Shown one piece after another: positions 1 through 5,644 of a DNA stretch of 7,305 bases. Both the position numbers and the translations under genes were made by a program. Origin of the DNA: an uncultured Oscillospiraceae bacterium (GTDB lineage Bacteria > Bacillota > Clostridia > Oscillospirales > Oscillospiraceae); the NCBI GenBank assembly GCA_905233785.1, contig CAJOCV010000101.1:1-7305 (forward strand), given 5' to 3'. Positions within the stretch are counted from its first letter, which is position 1. Each line of letters starts with the position of its first letter. The notes beneath the pieces are model-generated. The model was not told where the DNA came from. It worked only from the letters and a program-made list of their open reading frames with translations, and ran no database searches.

Positions 1-395
1 GAGTTCAGAGGGGGAACGCCTCTGATTTTTCGCCTCGCAAGGCGAAAAACAAATGGAAATCCGTTTTTGACGGGGCTTTGCCTCGGCAAAAACACTTTAT
101 GCCGAGCCGTGCGAGGCCTTGCGCCGTCGTCAAACGAAACTCACTCCATTCCGCTTCCGCTTTGGGGCGAAAGCTCCATATCCGTTCCTTCCGTTTTCCT
201 CTCAAAATCAAAGCATCTGCTTTGATTTTGGAAGGAAGAAGGAGGGAGCAGAGCGCAGTTTTCGTCACGCTTGACGGAAACGGAGCGCCGCGAGCTTCTT
301 CTGACGCGGAGGCGCGTCCCCCGTGCGCCTCGTGCGATGAGCGCAAGTTTCCCCCTAACTATTCAGTCCCCTTTCAAGGGGACTGAATAGTTACG
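1..395. repeat. Highly structured non-coding region: chain of hairpins
   Basis: No convincing gene lies here. What is visible is a succession of stem-loops: 5-11/19-25; 26-35/40-49; 63-76/80-93 (one mismatch, one wobble); 203-215/218-230 (13 bp, perfect); 258-267/272-281 (one wobble); 309-316/324-331; and 356-373/376-393 (18 bp, perfect). Alternative pairings also exist, for example CTCGGCA near 83-89 with TGCCGAG near 99-105. Open frames occur on both strands, and the two hypothetical products share a short similar stretch (KIKA/S-ALIL) only because the DNA under it is palindromic. They lack family motifs and good ribosome sites, so I treat them as spurious. The region may be a dispersed, REP- or MITE-like composite repeat, and it may continue beyond base 1. 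The structure is read directly; the repeat identity is inferred. Confidence 0.5.
356..393. repeat. Perfect 18-bp-arm palindrome
   Basis: The arms are 356-373 and 376-393 with a 2-nt centre; the left arm begins TAACTATTCAG and ends in CCCCTT. There is no T-run after it on the plus strand, so it is not a standard terminator there. It contains AGTCCCCTT and GAATAGTTA, two 9-mers also present in the element at 4034-4148, which suggests it is a reduced relative of that element or its terminus. It could also add to the termination of the minus-strand regulator gene. Confidence 0.6.
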
Positions 396-414
396 ATCTA
401 TAAATACGAAAACT

Positions 415-445
415 GGGGATGTGAAAAAAGGTTTTTCACATCCCC
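415..445 (-). terminator. Terminator of the DtxR-family gene
   Basis: This is a 14-bp perfect stem (415-428 with 432-445) and a 3-nt loop, lying 5 nt after the stop codon of the minus-strand gene. In transcript sense the stem starts GGGGATGTGAAAAA and is followed by AGTTTTC, a short U-rich tail typical of an intrinsic terminator. Its GGGGATGTGAA core is the same as that of the hairpin after plsY (6615-6640). Confidence 0.75.
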
Positions 446-450
446 ATCGC

Positions 451-822
451 TTATTCCGCTGTGATTCCCGAACACTTGCGGATGGCCTCAAAGGTCTCCG
501 GGCTCAGATCGTGTTCGATTTTACAGGCGTCCTCCCGCGCGGTCTCGGGACTCACGCCGAGTTTCATCAGGAGCTGCGTCAGCACCTTGTGCCGCTCGTA
601 GATGCTGGCGGCAATGGTCATGCCCTTTTCCGTCAGCGTAATCAGCCCGTCATGGCTCATGGTGATATAGCCGTTTTCGCGCAGGCGCTTGGTGGCATAG
701 CTGACGCTGGGCTTGGTAACGCCGAGTTGCCCTGCGATGTCGATGGAGCGGATGTAGCCGTGCTTCTCCTTCATCATCAGCATGGCCTCCAGATAATCTT
801 CAGAGGCTTTCTGAATCTTCAT
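451..822 (-). CDS. DtxR/MntR-family metal-dependent transcriptional repressor
   Basis: This 123-aa protein is a metal-sensing DNA-binding regulator, probably a cytosolic dimer that represses metal-uptake or related genes when loaded with Mn or Fe. The N-terminus (SEDYLEAM, residues 7-14) is the DtxR-family helix 1. A winged helix-turn-helix covers about residues 22-65 (IAGQLGVTKPSVSYATKRL). The dimerisation and metal domain follows, with H78 (ERH) and CKIEH at 100-104. There is no C-terminal SH3-like domain, as in the short MntR class. By alignment from memory, D9, E12, H78, E103 and H104 match MntR ligands, but the position of MntR Glu99 is Cys100, as in DtxR/IdeR. Metal choice is therefore uncertain, and no gene symbol is given. 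The start is supported by AGGTGGTG at 830-837, 7 nt upstream. A dyad at 843-858 suggests autoregulation. The family assignment is secure; the regulon is inferred. Confidence 0.92.
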   Translation of the reverse strand: MKIQKASEDYLEAMLMMKEKHGYIRSIDIAGQLGVTKPSVSYATKRLRENGYITMSHDGLITLTEKGMTIAASIYERHKVLTQLLMKLGVSPETAREDACKIEHDLSPETFEAIRKCSGITAE

Positions 823-842
823 GTGGGATCACCACCTGTTCA

Positions 843-858
843 TGTTGCTATGGCAACA
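843..858 (-). promoter_or_regulatory. Candidate operator of the DtxR-family gene
   Basis: TGTTGC (843-848) and GCAACA (853-858) form perfect 6-bp arms around a 4-nt spacer. The dyad lies 20 nt upstream of the regulator's start codon, just 5' of its ribosome site, where a bound repressor would block transcription. DtxR-family operators are dyads of about this size. The exact sequence does not match an operator I recognise, and no strong -35/-10 pair is visible nearby, so the role is inferred from position and symmetry. Confidence 0.4.
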
Positions 859-1053
859 CCGCACAATACGCCTGCGGCATCTTCCGGAAAAACCGCGCCC
901 TGATTTCGTCACTTTTTCTTGCAATACACAAAGTATTCCTGCTCAATGAGTCGGAATCTGCTCTTGCCGCATTATGCGCTATTGCCCTAAAGCCAGTGTA
1001 CCAGCTTTCCCCGAAAAAAGCAAGCCCGATTGGCAGATCATGTCATATCCAGC

Positions 1054-1545
1054 TTATGGAATATAAAACAGGGCGGTGTAGCCGCCCAGCAGATGCTCCG
1101 CGCCGAAGCGCGCCATCGTCATGCGGCAGTCCTCCAGCCCGTCGGAGACGTTGAAAAAGCGGAAATCTCCCGCCGGCAGGCGCATATACATGACAAAGTG
1201 GGGCTCTCTGCCTTCCCAGTAGCGAAAAATCCCGGCGTCGCTGGCTGCGGCGGCAACGAGCGCGTCCTCGCGTCCGATGCTTTCGCGCGCTTGGGGCAGA
1301 TGCTTTGCCAGATACAGCCGCAGCGCGCGCATGGAGGTAGGCCCCGGCAACTTACTCCGGTGCAGGCTCTCCAGCTCCGCGCAGATCTGTGACAGCGGCG
1401 CGTCCCGCCCCAGGAAGCGGCGAAGATTAAAGACCGCGATCGGACCGCAGCCGTTCCATGAAACCGGCATCCCCCGGTAACGAAAATCGGTGAAATAGTC
1501 CTGATCGGCGATAAAGCCGTCTTCCGTCAGACCCCTATGCTCCAA
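1054..1545 (-). CDS. C39-like (papain-fold) cysteine peptidase family protein
   Basis: This 163-aa protein has the hallmarks of a small C39-like or papain-fold domain. WNGCGP at residues 30-35 has the likely nucleophile Cys33 at the start of a helix. His116 lies in a hydrophobic strand (PHFVMYM), and Asn132 is in FFNVSD, giving a plausible Cys-His-Asn triad in the usual order. There is no signal peptide, membrane segment or fused ABC transporter, so it is probably cytosolic and is not a bacteriocin exporter. The start is TTG at 1543-1545: an in-frame TGA lies 9 nt upstream, an AAGGGAG site sits about 10 nt before the TTG, and the next ATG (residue 26) would leave only 7 residues before Cys33. 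The substrate is unknown and no maturation partner is visible. It is divergent from the CDF exporter and shares the 1546-1674 promoter region. It could equally be a transglutaminase-like or inactive member of the fold. Confidence 0.65.
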   Translation of the reverse strand: MEHRGLTEDGFIADQDYFTDFRYRGMPVSWNGCGPIAVFNLRRFLGRDAPLSQICAELESLHRSKLPGPTSMRALRLYLAKHLPQARESIGREDALVAAAASDAGIFRYWEGREPHFVMYMRLPAGDFRFFNVSDGLEDCRMTMARFGAEHLLGGYTALFYIP

Positions 1546-1593
1546 TCGGCCTCAGCTCCCTTCCCGCTGACAGCTTACCACGAACGCGGCGTT

Positions 1594-1622
1594 TTTACAA
1601 GATGCGGAAAAGGGCTTTGCAA
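1594..1622 (-). promoter_or_regulatory. Candidate promoter of the C39-like gene
   Basis: On the minus strand, TTGCAA (1617-1622) is followed after 17 nt by TGTAAA (1594-1599). TTGCAA is self-complementary, so the same hexamer also serves as the -35 of the plus-strand promoter. The -10 is only a moderate match to consensus. This is inferred from sequence alone. Confidence 0.35.
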
Positions 1623-1644
1623 TAGGGAAAATGTGTTGTATAAT
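1617..1644 (+). promoter_or_regulatory. Promoter of the CDF exporter-rarA operon
   Basis: The -35 is TTGCAA at 1617-1622, followed by a 16-nt spacer and a perfect -10 TATAAT at 1639-1644. Transcription would start near 1651, giving a leader of about 25 nt before the ATG at 1675. The -35 lies within TTTGCAATAGGGAAAA (1616-1631), which partly resembles remembered MntR boxes. No riboswitch-sized leader is present. Confidence 0.65.
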
Positions 1645-1674
1645 AATCAAATCGACATAAACGAGGTGTTCTCT

Positions 1675-2775
1675 ATGGATCGCAATCAAAAAATCGTGCG
1701 TACCAGTATCCTCGGCATCGGGGCGAATCTGGTGCTGGTGGTCTTCAAGCTGATCGTGGGTCTGGCGGCCAACTCCATCGCCGTCATTCTCGACGCGGTG
1801 AACAATTTGAGCGACGCGCTCTCCTCTCTCATCACCATCGTCGGCACGCGCCTTGCCGGGCGCAAGCCGGATAAGAAGCACCCCTTCGGTCACGGGCGCA
1901 TCGAGTACCTGACCGGGATGCTGATCGCGGTGCTGGTGCTTTTCGCCGGTTTGACCTCCCTCAAGGAGTCGGTGGAGCAGATCATCCACCCGGAAGCTAC
2001 CAGCTACACCGCCGTCTCCCTCGTCGTGATCGCGGCGGCGGTGCTCGTAAAGCTGCTGATGGGGCGCTATGTGAAGAAGGCGGGCGAGGAGCTCAACTCC
2101 CAGGCGCTCGTCGCCTCCGGGTCGGACGCCTCCTTTGACGCGGTGCTCTCCATCGCGACGCTTATCGGCGCCGCGGTCAATATGCTGTGGGGCTTCAAGC
2201 TGGAGGGCTGGCTCGGCGCGGTGATCTCGGCCTTCATCATCAAGGCGGGCGTGGAAATGCTGCTCGAGGCGCTCAGCAGCATCACCGGCGAGCGCCCGGA
2301 CAGCGAGCTGAGCGAGGAGCTGCGCGAGGCCGTGTGCGGCTATGAGCAGGTGCGCGGGGCTTATGACCTCGTGATGCATAACTACGGCCCGACGAACATC
2401 ATCGCCTCGATTCATATCGAGGTGGACGACGATATGACCGCGCGGGAGATCCACCGTCTGACGCGGCAGATTGCCTCCGACATTTACCGGCGGTTCGGCA
2501 TCATCCTGACCGTGGGGATCTACGCCTCCGGCACCGGCAGCGACAAGAGCACCGCCATGCGCGCCCAGCTCGCCAAGCTCCTGCAGGAGTACCCCGCGGT
2601 GCTGCAGATGCATGGCTTCTTCGTGGACGAGGAGAAAAAGCGCGTCATGTTCGATCTGATCTTCGACTTCTCCGCCGACGCGAAGGCGGTCTGCGGGGAA
2701 ATTCACGAAAAGCTCAAAGCCCTCTGGCCGGAATACCAGATCGACGTCGTGCTCGATACCGACTTCAGCGACTAA
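1675..2775 (+). CDS. Cation diffusion facilitator (CDF) family metal exporter, probably Mn-type
   Basis: This 366-aa inner-membrane antiporter is expected to export divalent metal in exchange for protons. It has six membrane segments (about 10-31, 35-57, 78-100, 112-132, 146-169, 173-197) and the CDF signature HPFGHGRIE at 69-77. It then has a cytoplasmic ferredoxin-like dimerisation domain (about 205-288) and an extra C-terminal stretch of about 75 residues that looks like a second small alpha/beta domain. In segment 2 the site residues are N43-x3-D47, where Zn exporters usually have His at the first position. In segment 5 they are D151-x3-D155. This combination is associated with manganese CDFs, and a DtxR/MntR-type gene lies close by. 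I chose the ATG at 1675 because GAGGTG (1663-1668) precedes it by 6 nt and a promoter ends at 1644; an upstream in-frame extension to 1537 would run through that promoter. rarA follows after 12 nt. Fe or Zn transport cannot be excluded. Confidence 0.88.
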   Translation: MDRNQKIVRTSILGIGANLVLVVFKLIVGLAANSIAVILDAVNNLSDALSSLITIVGTRLAGRKPDKKHPFGHGRIEYLTGMLIAVLVLFAGLTSLKESVEQIIHPEATSYTAVSLVVIAAAVLVKLLMGRYVKKAGEELNSQALVASGSDASFDAVLSIATLIGAAVNMLWGFKLEGWLGAVISAFIIKAGVEMLLEALSSITGERPDSELSEELREAVCGYEQVRGAYDLVMHNYGPTNIIASIHIEVDDDMTAREIHRLTRQIASDIYRRFGIILTVGIYASGTGSDKSTAMRAQLAKLLQEYPAVLQMHGFFVDEEKKRVMFDLIFDFSADAKAVCGEIHEKLKALWPEYQIDVVLDTDFSD

Positions 2776-2787
2776 AGGAAACACGCT

Positions 2788-4038
2788 ATGTACAAACCTC
2801 TTGCAGACGAGATTCGCCCCGCGTCGCTGGACGATGTGGTGGGGCAGCGGCACATCCTCGGGCGAAACGGGATGCTGCGGCGCATTGTGGAGAGCGGGCA
2901 GATCCCGAACATGATCTTCTACGGCCCCTCCGGCACGGGCAAGACCACGGTCGCGCGCATCATTGCCGAGCGCACAAACCGCACCCTGCGCAAATTAAAC
3001 GCCACCACCGCCGGCATCGCGGATGTCAAGCGCATCATCGACGAGCTGGACACCTTTCTGACGCCCGGCGGCGTGCTGCTCTACCTCGACGAGATTCAGT
3101 ACTTTAACAAAAAACAGCAGCAATCTCTGCTGGAATTCATTGAGGACGGGCGCATCACGCTCATTGCCTCGACGACGGAAAACCCGTATTTCTATGTTTT
3201 CAACGCGATTTTGAGCCGCTCCACGGTCTTTGAGTTCAAGCCCATCACGCCCGCCGACGCGGAGAAGGCGGTTTTGCGCGCGGTGGAGATCATGAACAGC
3301 CGCCGGGAGACGCCGCTCGCGCTGGAGGCGGGCGTCACGGCGCGCATCGCCTCCGGCTGCGGCGGGGATGTGCGCAAGGCGATCAACGCGGTGGAGCTGC
3401 TGTTTACCGCCGCCTGGGATCGGGATACGATCTCCCTCGACGACGCGGAGACCATCTCCCAGCGCAGCGCCATGCGCTATGACCGGGAGGGGGACGACCA
3501 TTTTGACATCCTCTCGGCGCTGATGAAGTCCCTGCGCGGCTCCGATCCCGACGCGGCGCTGCACTACCTCGCGCGGCTTTTGGAGGCGGGCGACCTGATC
3601 GGCGCCTGCCGCCGCATCCTCTGCTCCGCCAGCGAGGACGTGGGGCTTGCCTGGCCGCAGGCGGTGCCGATCGTGAAGGCCTGCGTGGACTCGGCGCTGC
3701 AGCTCGGTCTGCCCGAGGCCAAGCTTCCACTGGCCGAGGCGGTGATCCTGCTCGCCACCGCGCCCAAGTCCAACACCGGCGTCATGGCCATCGACAAGGC
3801 CTGGGCGGACGTGAAGGCCGGCAAAACCGGCAGCATCCCGCGCGAGCTCCAGAACGTCCACGCCGACGGCGCTGGCTTTGAGCGGGAGCAGGGCTACAAA
3901 TACCCTCATGACTACCCCGGTCACTGGGTACGGCAGCAATACCTGCCCGACGAGCTGCGCGGCGTGAAATACTACGACTACGGCGACAACAAGACCGAAC
4001 AGGCGGCAAAGGCATACTGGGAAAGGATCAAAAAGTGA
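2788..4038 (+). CDS. rarA: Replication-associated recombination protein A (RarA/MgsA, AAA+ ATPase)
   Basis: This 416-aa full-length protein of the clamp-loader-related AAA+ family works at stalled or gapped replication forks, with SSB and the replisome. Visible motifs are the N-terminal lid-linker DDVVGQRHILG (15-25), Walker A GPSGTGKT (46-53), Walker B LLYLDE (97-102), sensor 1 around ASTTENP (127-133) and the arginine-finger region LSRS (142-145, R144). The C-terminal tetramerisation part carries the family-specific SIPRELQNVHADG and YKYPHDYPGHWV blocks. AAAGGA (2774-2779) overlaps the stop of the CDF gene and sits 8 nt before the ATG, so the two genes are almost certainly cotranscribed. 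The TGA stop at 4036-4038 lies inside the terminal repeat of the element that begins at 4034, so the last codons or the native stop may have been changed by that insertion. The function is secure by family. Confidence 0.96.
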   Translation: MYKPLADEIRPASLDDVVGQRHILGRNGMLRRIVESGQIPNMIFYGPSGTGKTTVARIIAERTNRTLRKLNATTAGIADVKRIIDELDTFLTPGGVLLYLDEIQYFNKKQQQSLLEFIEDGRITLIASTTENPYFYVFNAILSRSTVFEFKPITPADAEKAVLRAVEIMNSRRETPLALEAGVTARIASGCGGDVRKAINAVELLFTAAWDRDTISLDDAETISQRSAMRYDREGDDHFDILSALMKSLRGSDPDAALHYLARLLEAGDLIGACRRILCSASEDVGLAWPQAVPIVKACVDSALQLGLPEAKLPLAEAVILLATAPKSNTGVMAIDKAWADVKAGKTGSIPRELQNVHADGAGFEREQGYKYPHDYPGHWVRQQYLPDELRGVKYYDYGDNKTEQAAKAYWERIKK

Positions 4039-4148
4039 ATAATGAAAAGTGAATAGTGAATAGTTAAGGAGTCCCCTTCGGGGACAAATTAAAAATTCGT
4101 CGCGGAGCGACACCATAACTTTTCACTTTTCGCTCTTCACTTTTCACT
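4034..4148. mobile_element. MITE-like inverted-repeat element
   Basis: This is a 115-bp AT-rich island with two 36-bp imperfect terminal inverted repeats (4034-4069 and 4113-4148; 29 of 36 positions match). They are built from repeated GTGAAAAGTGAAT-like units and begin AGTGAA. Between them are two small hairpins: 4071-4076/4080-4085 (GTCCCC with GGGGAC) and 4099-4103/4107-4111 (GTCGC with GCGAC). It has no coding capacity, so it would depend on a transposase elsewhere. No target duplication is clear. The left end includes the rarA stop codon, and the right end lies 10 nt before the DUF951 start, so it separates genes that would otherwise form one operon. On the minus strand, the second hairpin followed by GAATTTTTAATTT resembles a weak terminator. 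Element identity is inferred from structure. Confidence 0.75.
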
Positions 4149-4158
4149 ATACAAAGTC

Positions 4159-4341
4159 ATGGATATTCAGATCGGCGACATCTTGACCATGAAAAAAGCC
4201 CATCCCTGCGGGAGCAGGGAATGGGCGGTGCTGCGCATCGGCGCGGATTTCAAGCTCCGCTGCCTGGGCTGCGGGCATGAGATCATGGGGGCGAGGTCGA
4301 AGTTTGAAAAGAACGTAAAGCAGGTCAGGCGCGAGGCATGA
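4159..4341 (+). CDS. DUF951 family small protein
   Basis: This 60-aa protein matches the conserved DUF951 family of Firmicutes. It has an N-terminal DIQIGDIL strand, the MKKAHPCGS block (11-19), EWAVLRIGADFKLRCLGCGH (21-40) and a C-terminal RSKFEKNVKQV. Cys17, Cys35 and Cys38 with nearby histidines could bind a metal, although this has not been established for the family as far as I know. Its function is unknown, and it is expected to be cytosolic. No Shine-Dalgarno sequence precedes the ATG; the upstream DNA is the right end of the MITE-like element, with a -10-like TATACA at 4148-4153. Its last codon overlaps the start of the next gene as ATGA, indicating translational coupling. No other in-frame start is plausible. 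Confidence 0.88.
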   Translation: MDIQIGDILTMKKAHPCGSREWAVLRIGADFKLRCLGCGHEIMGARSKFEKNVKQVRREA

Positions 4342-4679
4342 ACGTCTGCTACATGCTCCGCTGCGCGGACGGGAGCCTTTACACCGGCTGGACAAACAAC
4401 CTGGAAAACAGGCTTCGCGCCCATAACGAGGGGCGCGGCGGGAAATATACCCGCAGCCACCGCCCGGTGACGCTCGCGTGGTTCGAGACCTTTGAAACCC
4501 GCGAGGAGGCCATGCGGCGCGAATGGCAGGTCAAGCGCCTGGATAAAAAGGAGAAGGAAGCCCTCGCCGCGTCTTTTTCGCAAAAACTGTTGACTGTTGG
4601 CGCGGAGAATGGTAGCATACGATCGGGTGTTGAGGATTTGAATCCGCCCCCATATACAGGAGGAGAACGACATGATTGA
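4338..4679 (+). CDS. GIY-YIG nuclease family protein (UPF0213/YhbQ-like)
   Basis: This 113-aa protein is a stand-alone GIY-YIG domain, a small metal-dependent nuclease fold found widely in bacteria, where its role is poorly defined. The two signature strands are CYMLRC (4-9) and SLYTGWT (13-19). The likely catalytic Arg is R25 in the helix NLENRLRAHNEG, the KYTR motif is at 36-39, and the probable metal ligand E62 is in RREWQVKRL. The domain ends near residue 75-80. The remaining 30 or so residues are low in similarity to the family, and their DNA carries the promoter and ribosome site of the next gene, so the tail may be a run-on after loss of an earlier stop. It starts by ATGA overlap with the DUF951 gene, and its end overlaps the kinase start by 8 nt. 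The family call is firm; the cellular role is not known. Confidence 0.9.
   Translation: MNVCYMLRCADGSLYTGWTNNLENRLRAHNEGRGGKYTRSHRPVTLAWFETFETREEAMRREWQVKRLDKKEKEALAASFSQKLLTVGAENGSIRSGVEDLNPPPYTGGERHD
4590..4618 (+). promoter_or_regulatory. Candidate internal promoter of the PfkB kinase gene
   Basis: TTGACT (4590-4595), a 17-nt spacer and TAGCAT (4613-4618) give a near-consensus sigma-70-type promoter about 50 nt before the kinase start. It lies inside the 3' part of the GIY-YIG gene. This would let the kinase be expressed apart from the upstream genes. Confidence 0.5.
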
Positions 4680-5604
4680 TATTACTGCCATCGGCGAAAT
4701 CCTGATCGACCTGACCCAATCCGGCCTGACGGAACAGGGCATTCCCCGTTTTGATGCAAATCCCGGCGGCGCACCCGCCAATCTTGCGGTCGCGGCCTCC
4801 CGTCTCGGCGCGAAGAGCGCCTATATCGGCCGCGTCGGGCGTGACAGCTTCGGCGATTTCCTGCGCCGCACGCTGGAGGAGAACCGTGTGGACGTTTCCG
4901 GCATGAGTGTGGACCCGGTGCAGCATACGACGCTGGCCGTTGTCTCCCTGGATCCGAGCGGCGAGCGCAGCTTCAGCTTCTATCGCGATCCCAGTGCGGA
5001 CGTAAACCTCCGCTTTGCGGACGTGCCGGCGGCGCTGCTGGAAAACACGAAGCTTTTGCACTTTGGCTCCGTGAGCCTGACCGCAGAGCCGAGCCGCGGC
5101 GCCACGCTGCAAGCCGTCGAGGCTGCCAAAGCCGCGGGAGCAATCATCAGCTACGACCCCAACTACCGCGCAAGCCTCTGGCCGGATGAGAAGACCGCGG
5201 TGGAGCAGATGCTCGCGCCGCTCAAGCTGGTGGACATTTTGAAGGTCTCCGATGAGGAGCTGCCGCTGCTGACCGGGACAGGCGATCTCGAGCAGGGCAG
5301 CGCACAGCTTGCCGCAAACGGCATCCGCCTCGTGCTGGTGACGCTCGGGCCGGACGGCGCGTTCTACCGCTTTGGCGAGAAGACCGGCAGGGTGCCCGGC
5401 GTGAAGGTCAAGGTGGGCGACACCAACGGCGCGGGCGACACCTTCTTCGGCGCGGCGCTCTCGCAGCTCGTGAAGGAGCAGTTGGATTCCCTTACGGCGC
5501 AACGACTGGAGGGGATTTTGGCCTTTGCCAACAAAGCCGCCGCCATCACCACCAGCCGCCACGGCGCGATCCCCGCCATGCCCACGCTGGAAGAGGTGCA
5601 GTAA
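4672..5604 (+). CDS. PfkB-family carbohydrate kinase, probable fructokinase
   Basis: This 310-aa cytosolic ribokinase-fold kinase would phosphorylate a sugar with ATP, most likely fructose to fructose 6-phosphate. The N-terminus (ITAIGEILIDL) and the substrate-side motif PGGAPANLAVAASRLG (31-46) are typical of the fructokinase branch. PfkB signature 2, DTNGAGDTFFG (250-260), carries the anion-hole GAGD and the catalytic base Asp256. The length is normal. A strong AGGAGGAG site (4658-4665) sits 6 nt before the ATG, and a promoter lies further upstream. There is no sugar transporter or sucrose hydrolase in the window to confirm the substrate. It faces psuG, but I do not favour pseudouridine kinase: the motif set is fructokinase-like and the gene is convergent rather than in the psuG operon. 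2-keto-3-deoxygluconate or another ketose remains possible as substrate. Confidence 0.88.
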   Translation: MIDITAIGEILIDLTQSGLTEQGIPRFDANPGGAPANLAVAASRLGAKSAYIGRVGRDSFGDFLRRTLEENRVDVSGMSVDPVQHTTLAVVSLDPSGERSFSFYRDPSADVNLRFADVPAALLENTKLLHFGSVSLTAEPSRGATLQAVEAAKAAGAIISYDPNYRASLWPDEKTAVEQMLAPLKLVDILKVSDEELPLLTGTGDLEQGSAQLAANGIRLVLVTLGPDGAFYRFGEKTGRVPGVKVKVGDTNGAGDTFFGAALSQLVKEQLDSLTAQRLEGILAFANKAAAITTSRHGAIPAMPTLEEVQ

Positions 5605-5642
5605 AAAATCTGTGAAAACCCGCGGGTTTTCACAGATTTTTT
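5603..5642. terminator. Bidirectional terminator, perfect 40-bp palindrome
   Basis: The whole stretch is self-complementary: A6 and T6 flank a GC-rich core centred on CCCGCGGG. It starts inside the TAA stop of the kinase gene and ends 38 nt before the psuG stop. It reads as a stem followed by a T-run in both directions, as expected between convergent genes. Confidence 0.9.
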
Positions 5643-5644
5643 TG

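Noticed and set aside
5..386. Two overlapping open frames on opposite strands (113 and 102 aa) as genes
   Set aside because: No family motifs or good ribosome sites; one needs a TTG start inside a hairpin. Their similarity to each other is due to palindromic DNA.
421..903. 160-aa plus-strand frame over the DtxR gene
   Set aside because: Starts in the terminator stem and runs antisense to an intact regulator gene.
904..1053. Extra small gene between the regulator and the C39-like gene
   Set aside because: No frame with a start, ribosome site and plausible composition; only weak 5-bp hairpins (for example AAAGC/GCTTT near 990-1009) are seen.
1546..1674. Manganese (yybP-ykoY) riboswitch before the CDF gene
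   Set aside because: The predicted leader is only about 25 nt and no matching fold is visible.
1552..2853. 433-aa frame antisense to the CDF exporter
   Set aside because: Low-complexity His/Asp/Arg/Val-rich translation typical of the reverse of a GC-rich gene; the plus-strand frame is a clear transporter.
2995..4116. 373-aa frame antisense to rarA
   Set aside because: Shadow of rarA codon usage; starts in the MITE-like repeat and has no recognisable domain.
4672..5604. Calling the PfkB kinase psuK because psuG is next to it
   Set aside because: The genes are convergent with a two-way terminator between them, and the N-terminal motifs fit fructokinase better.
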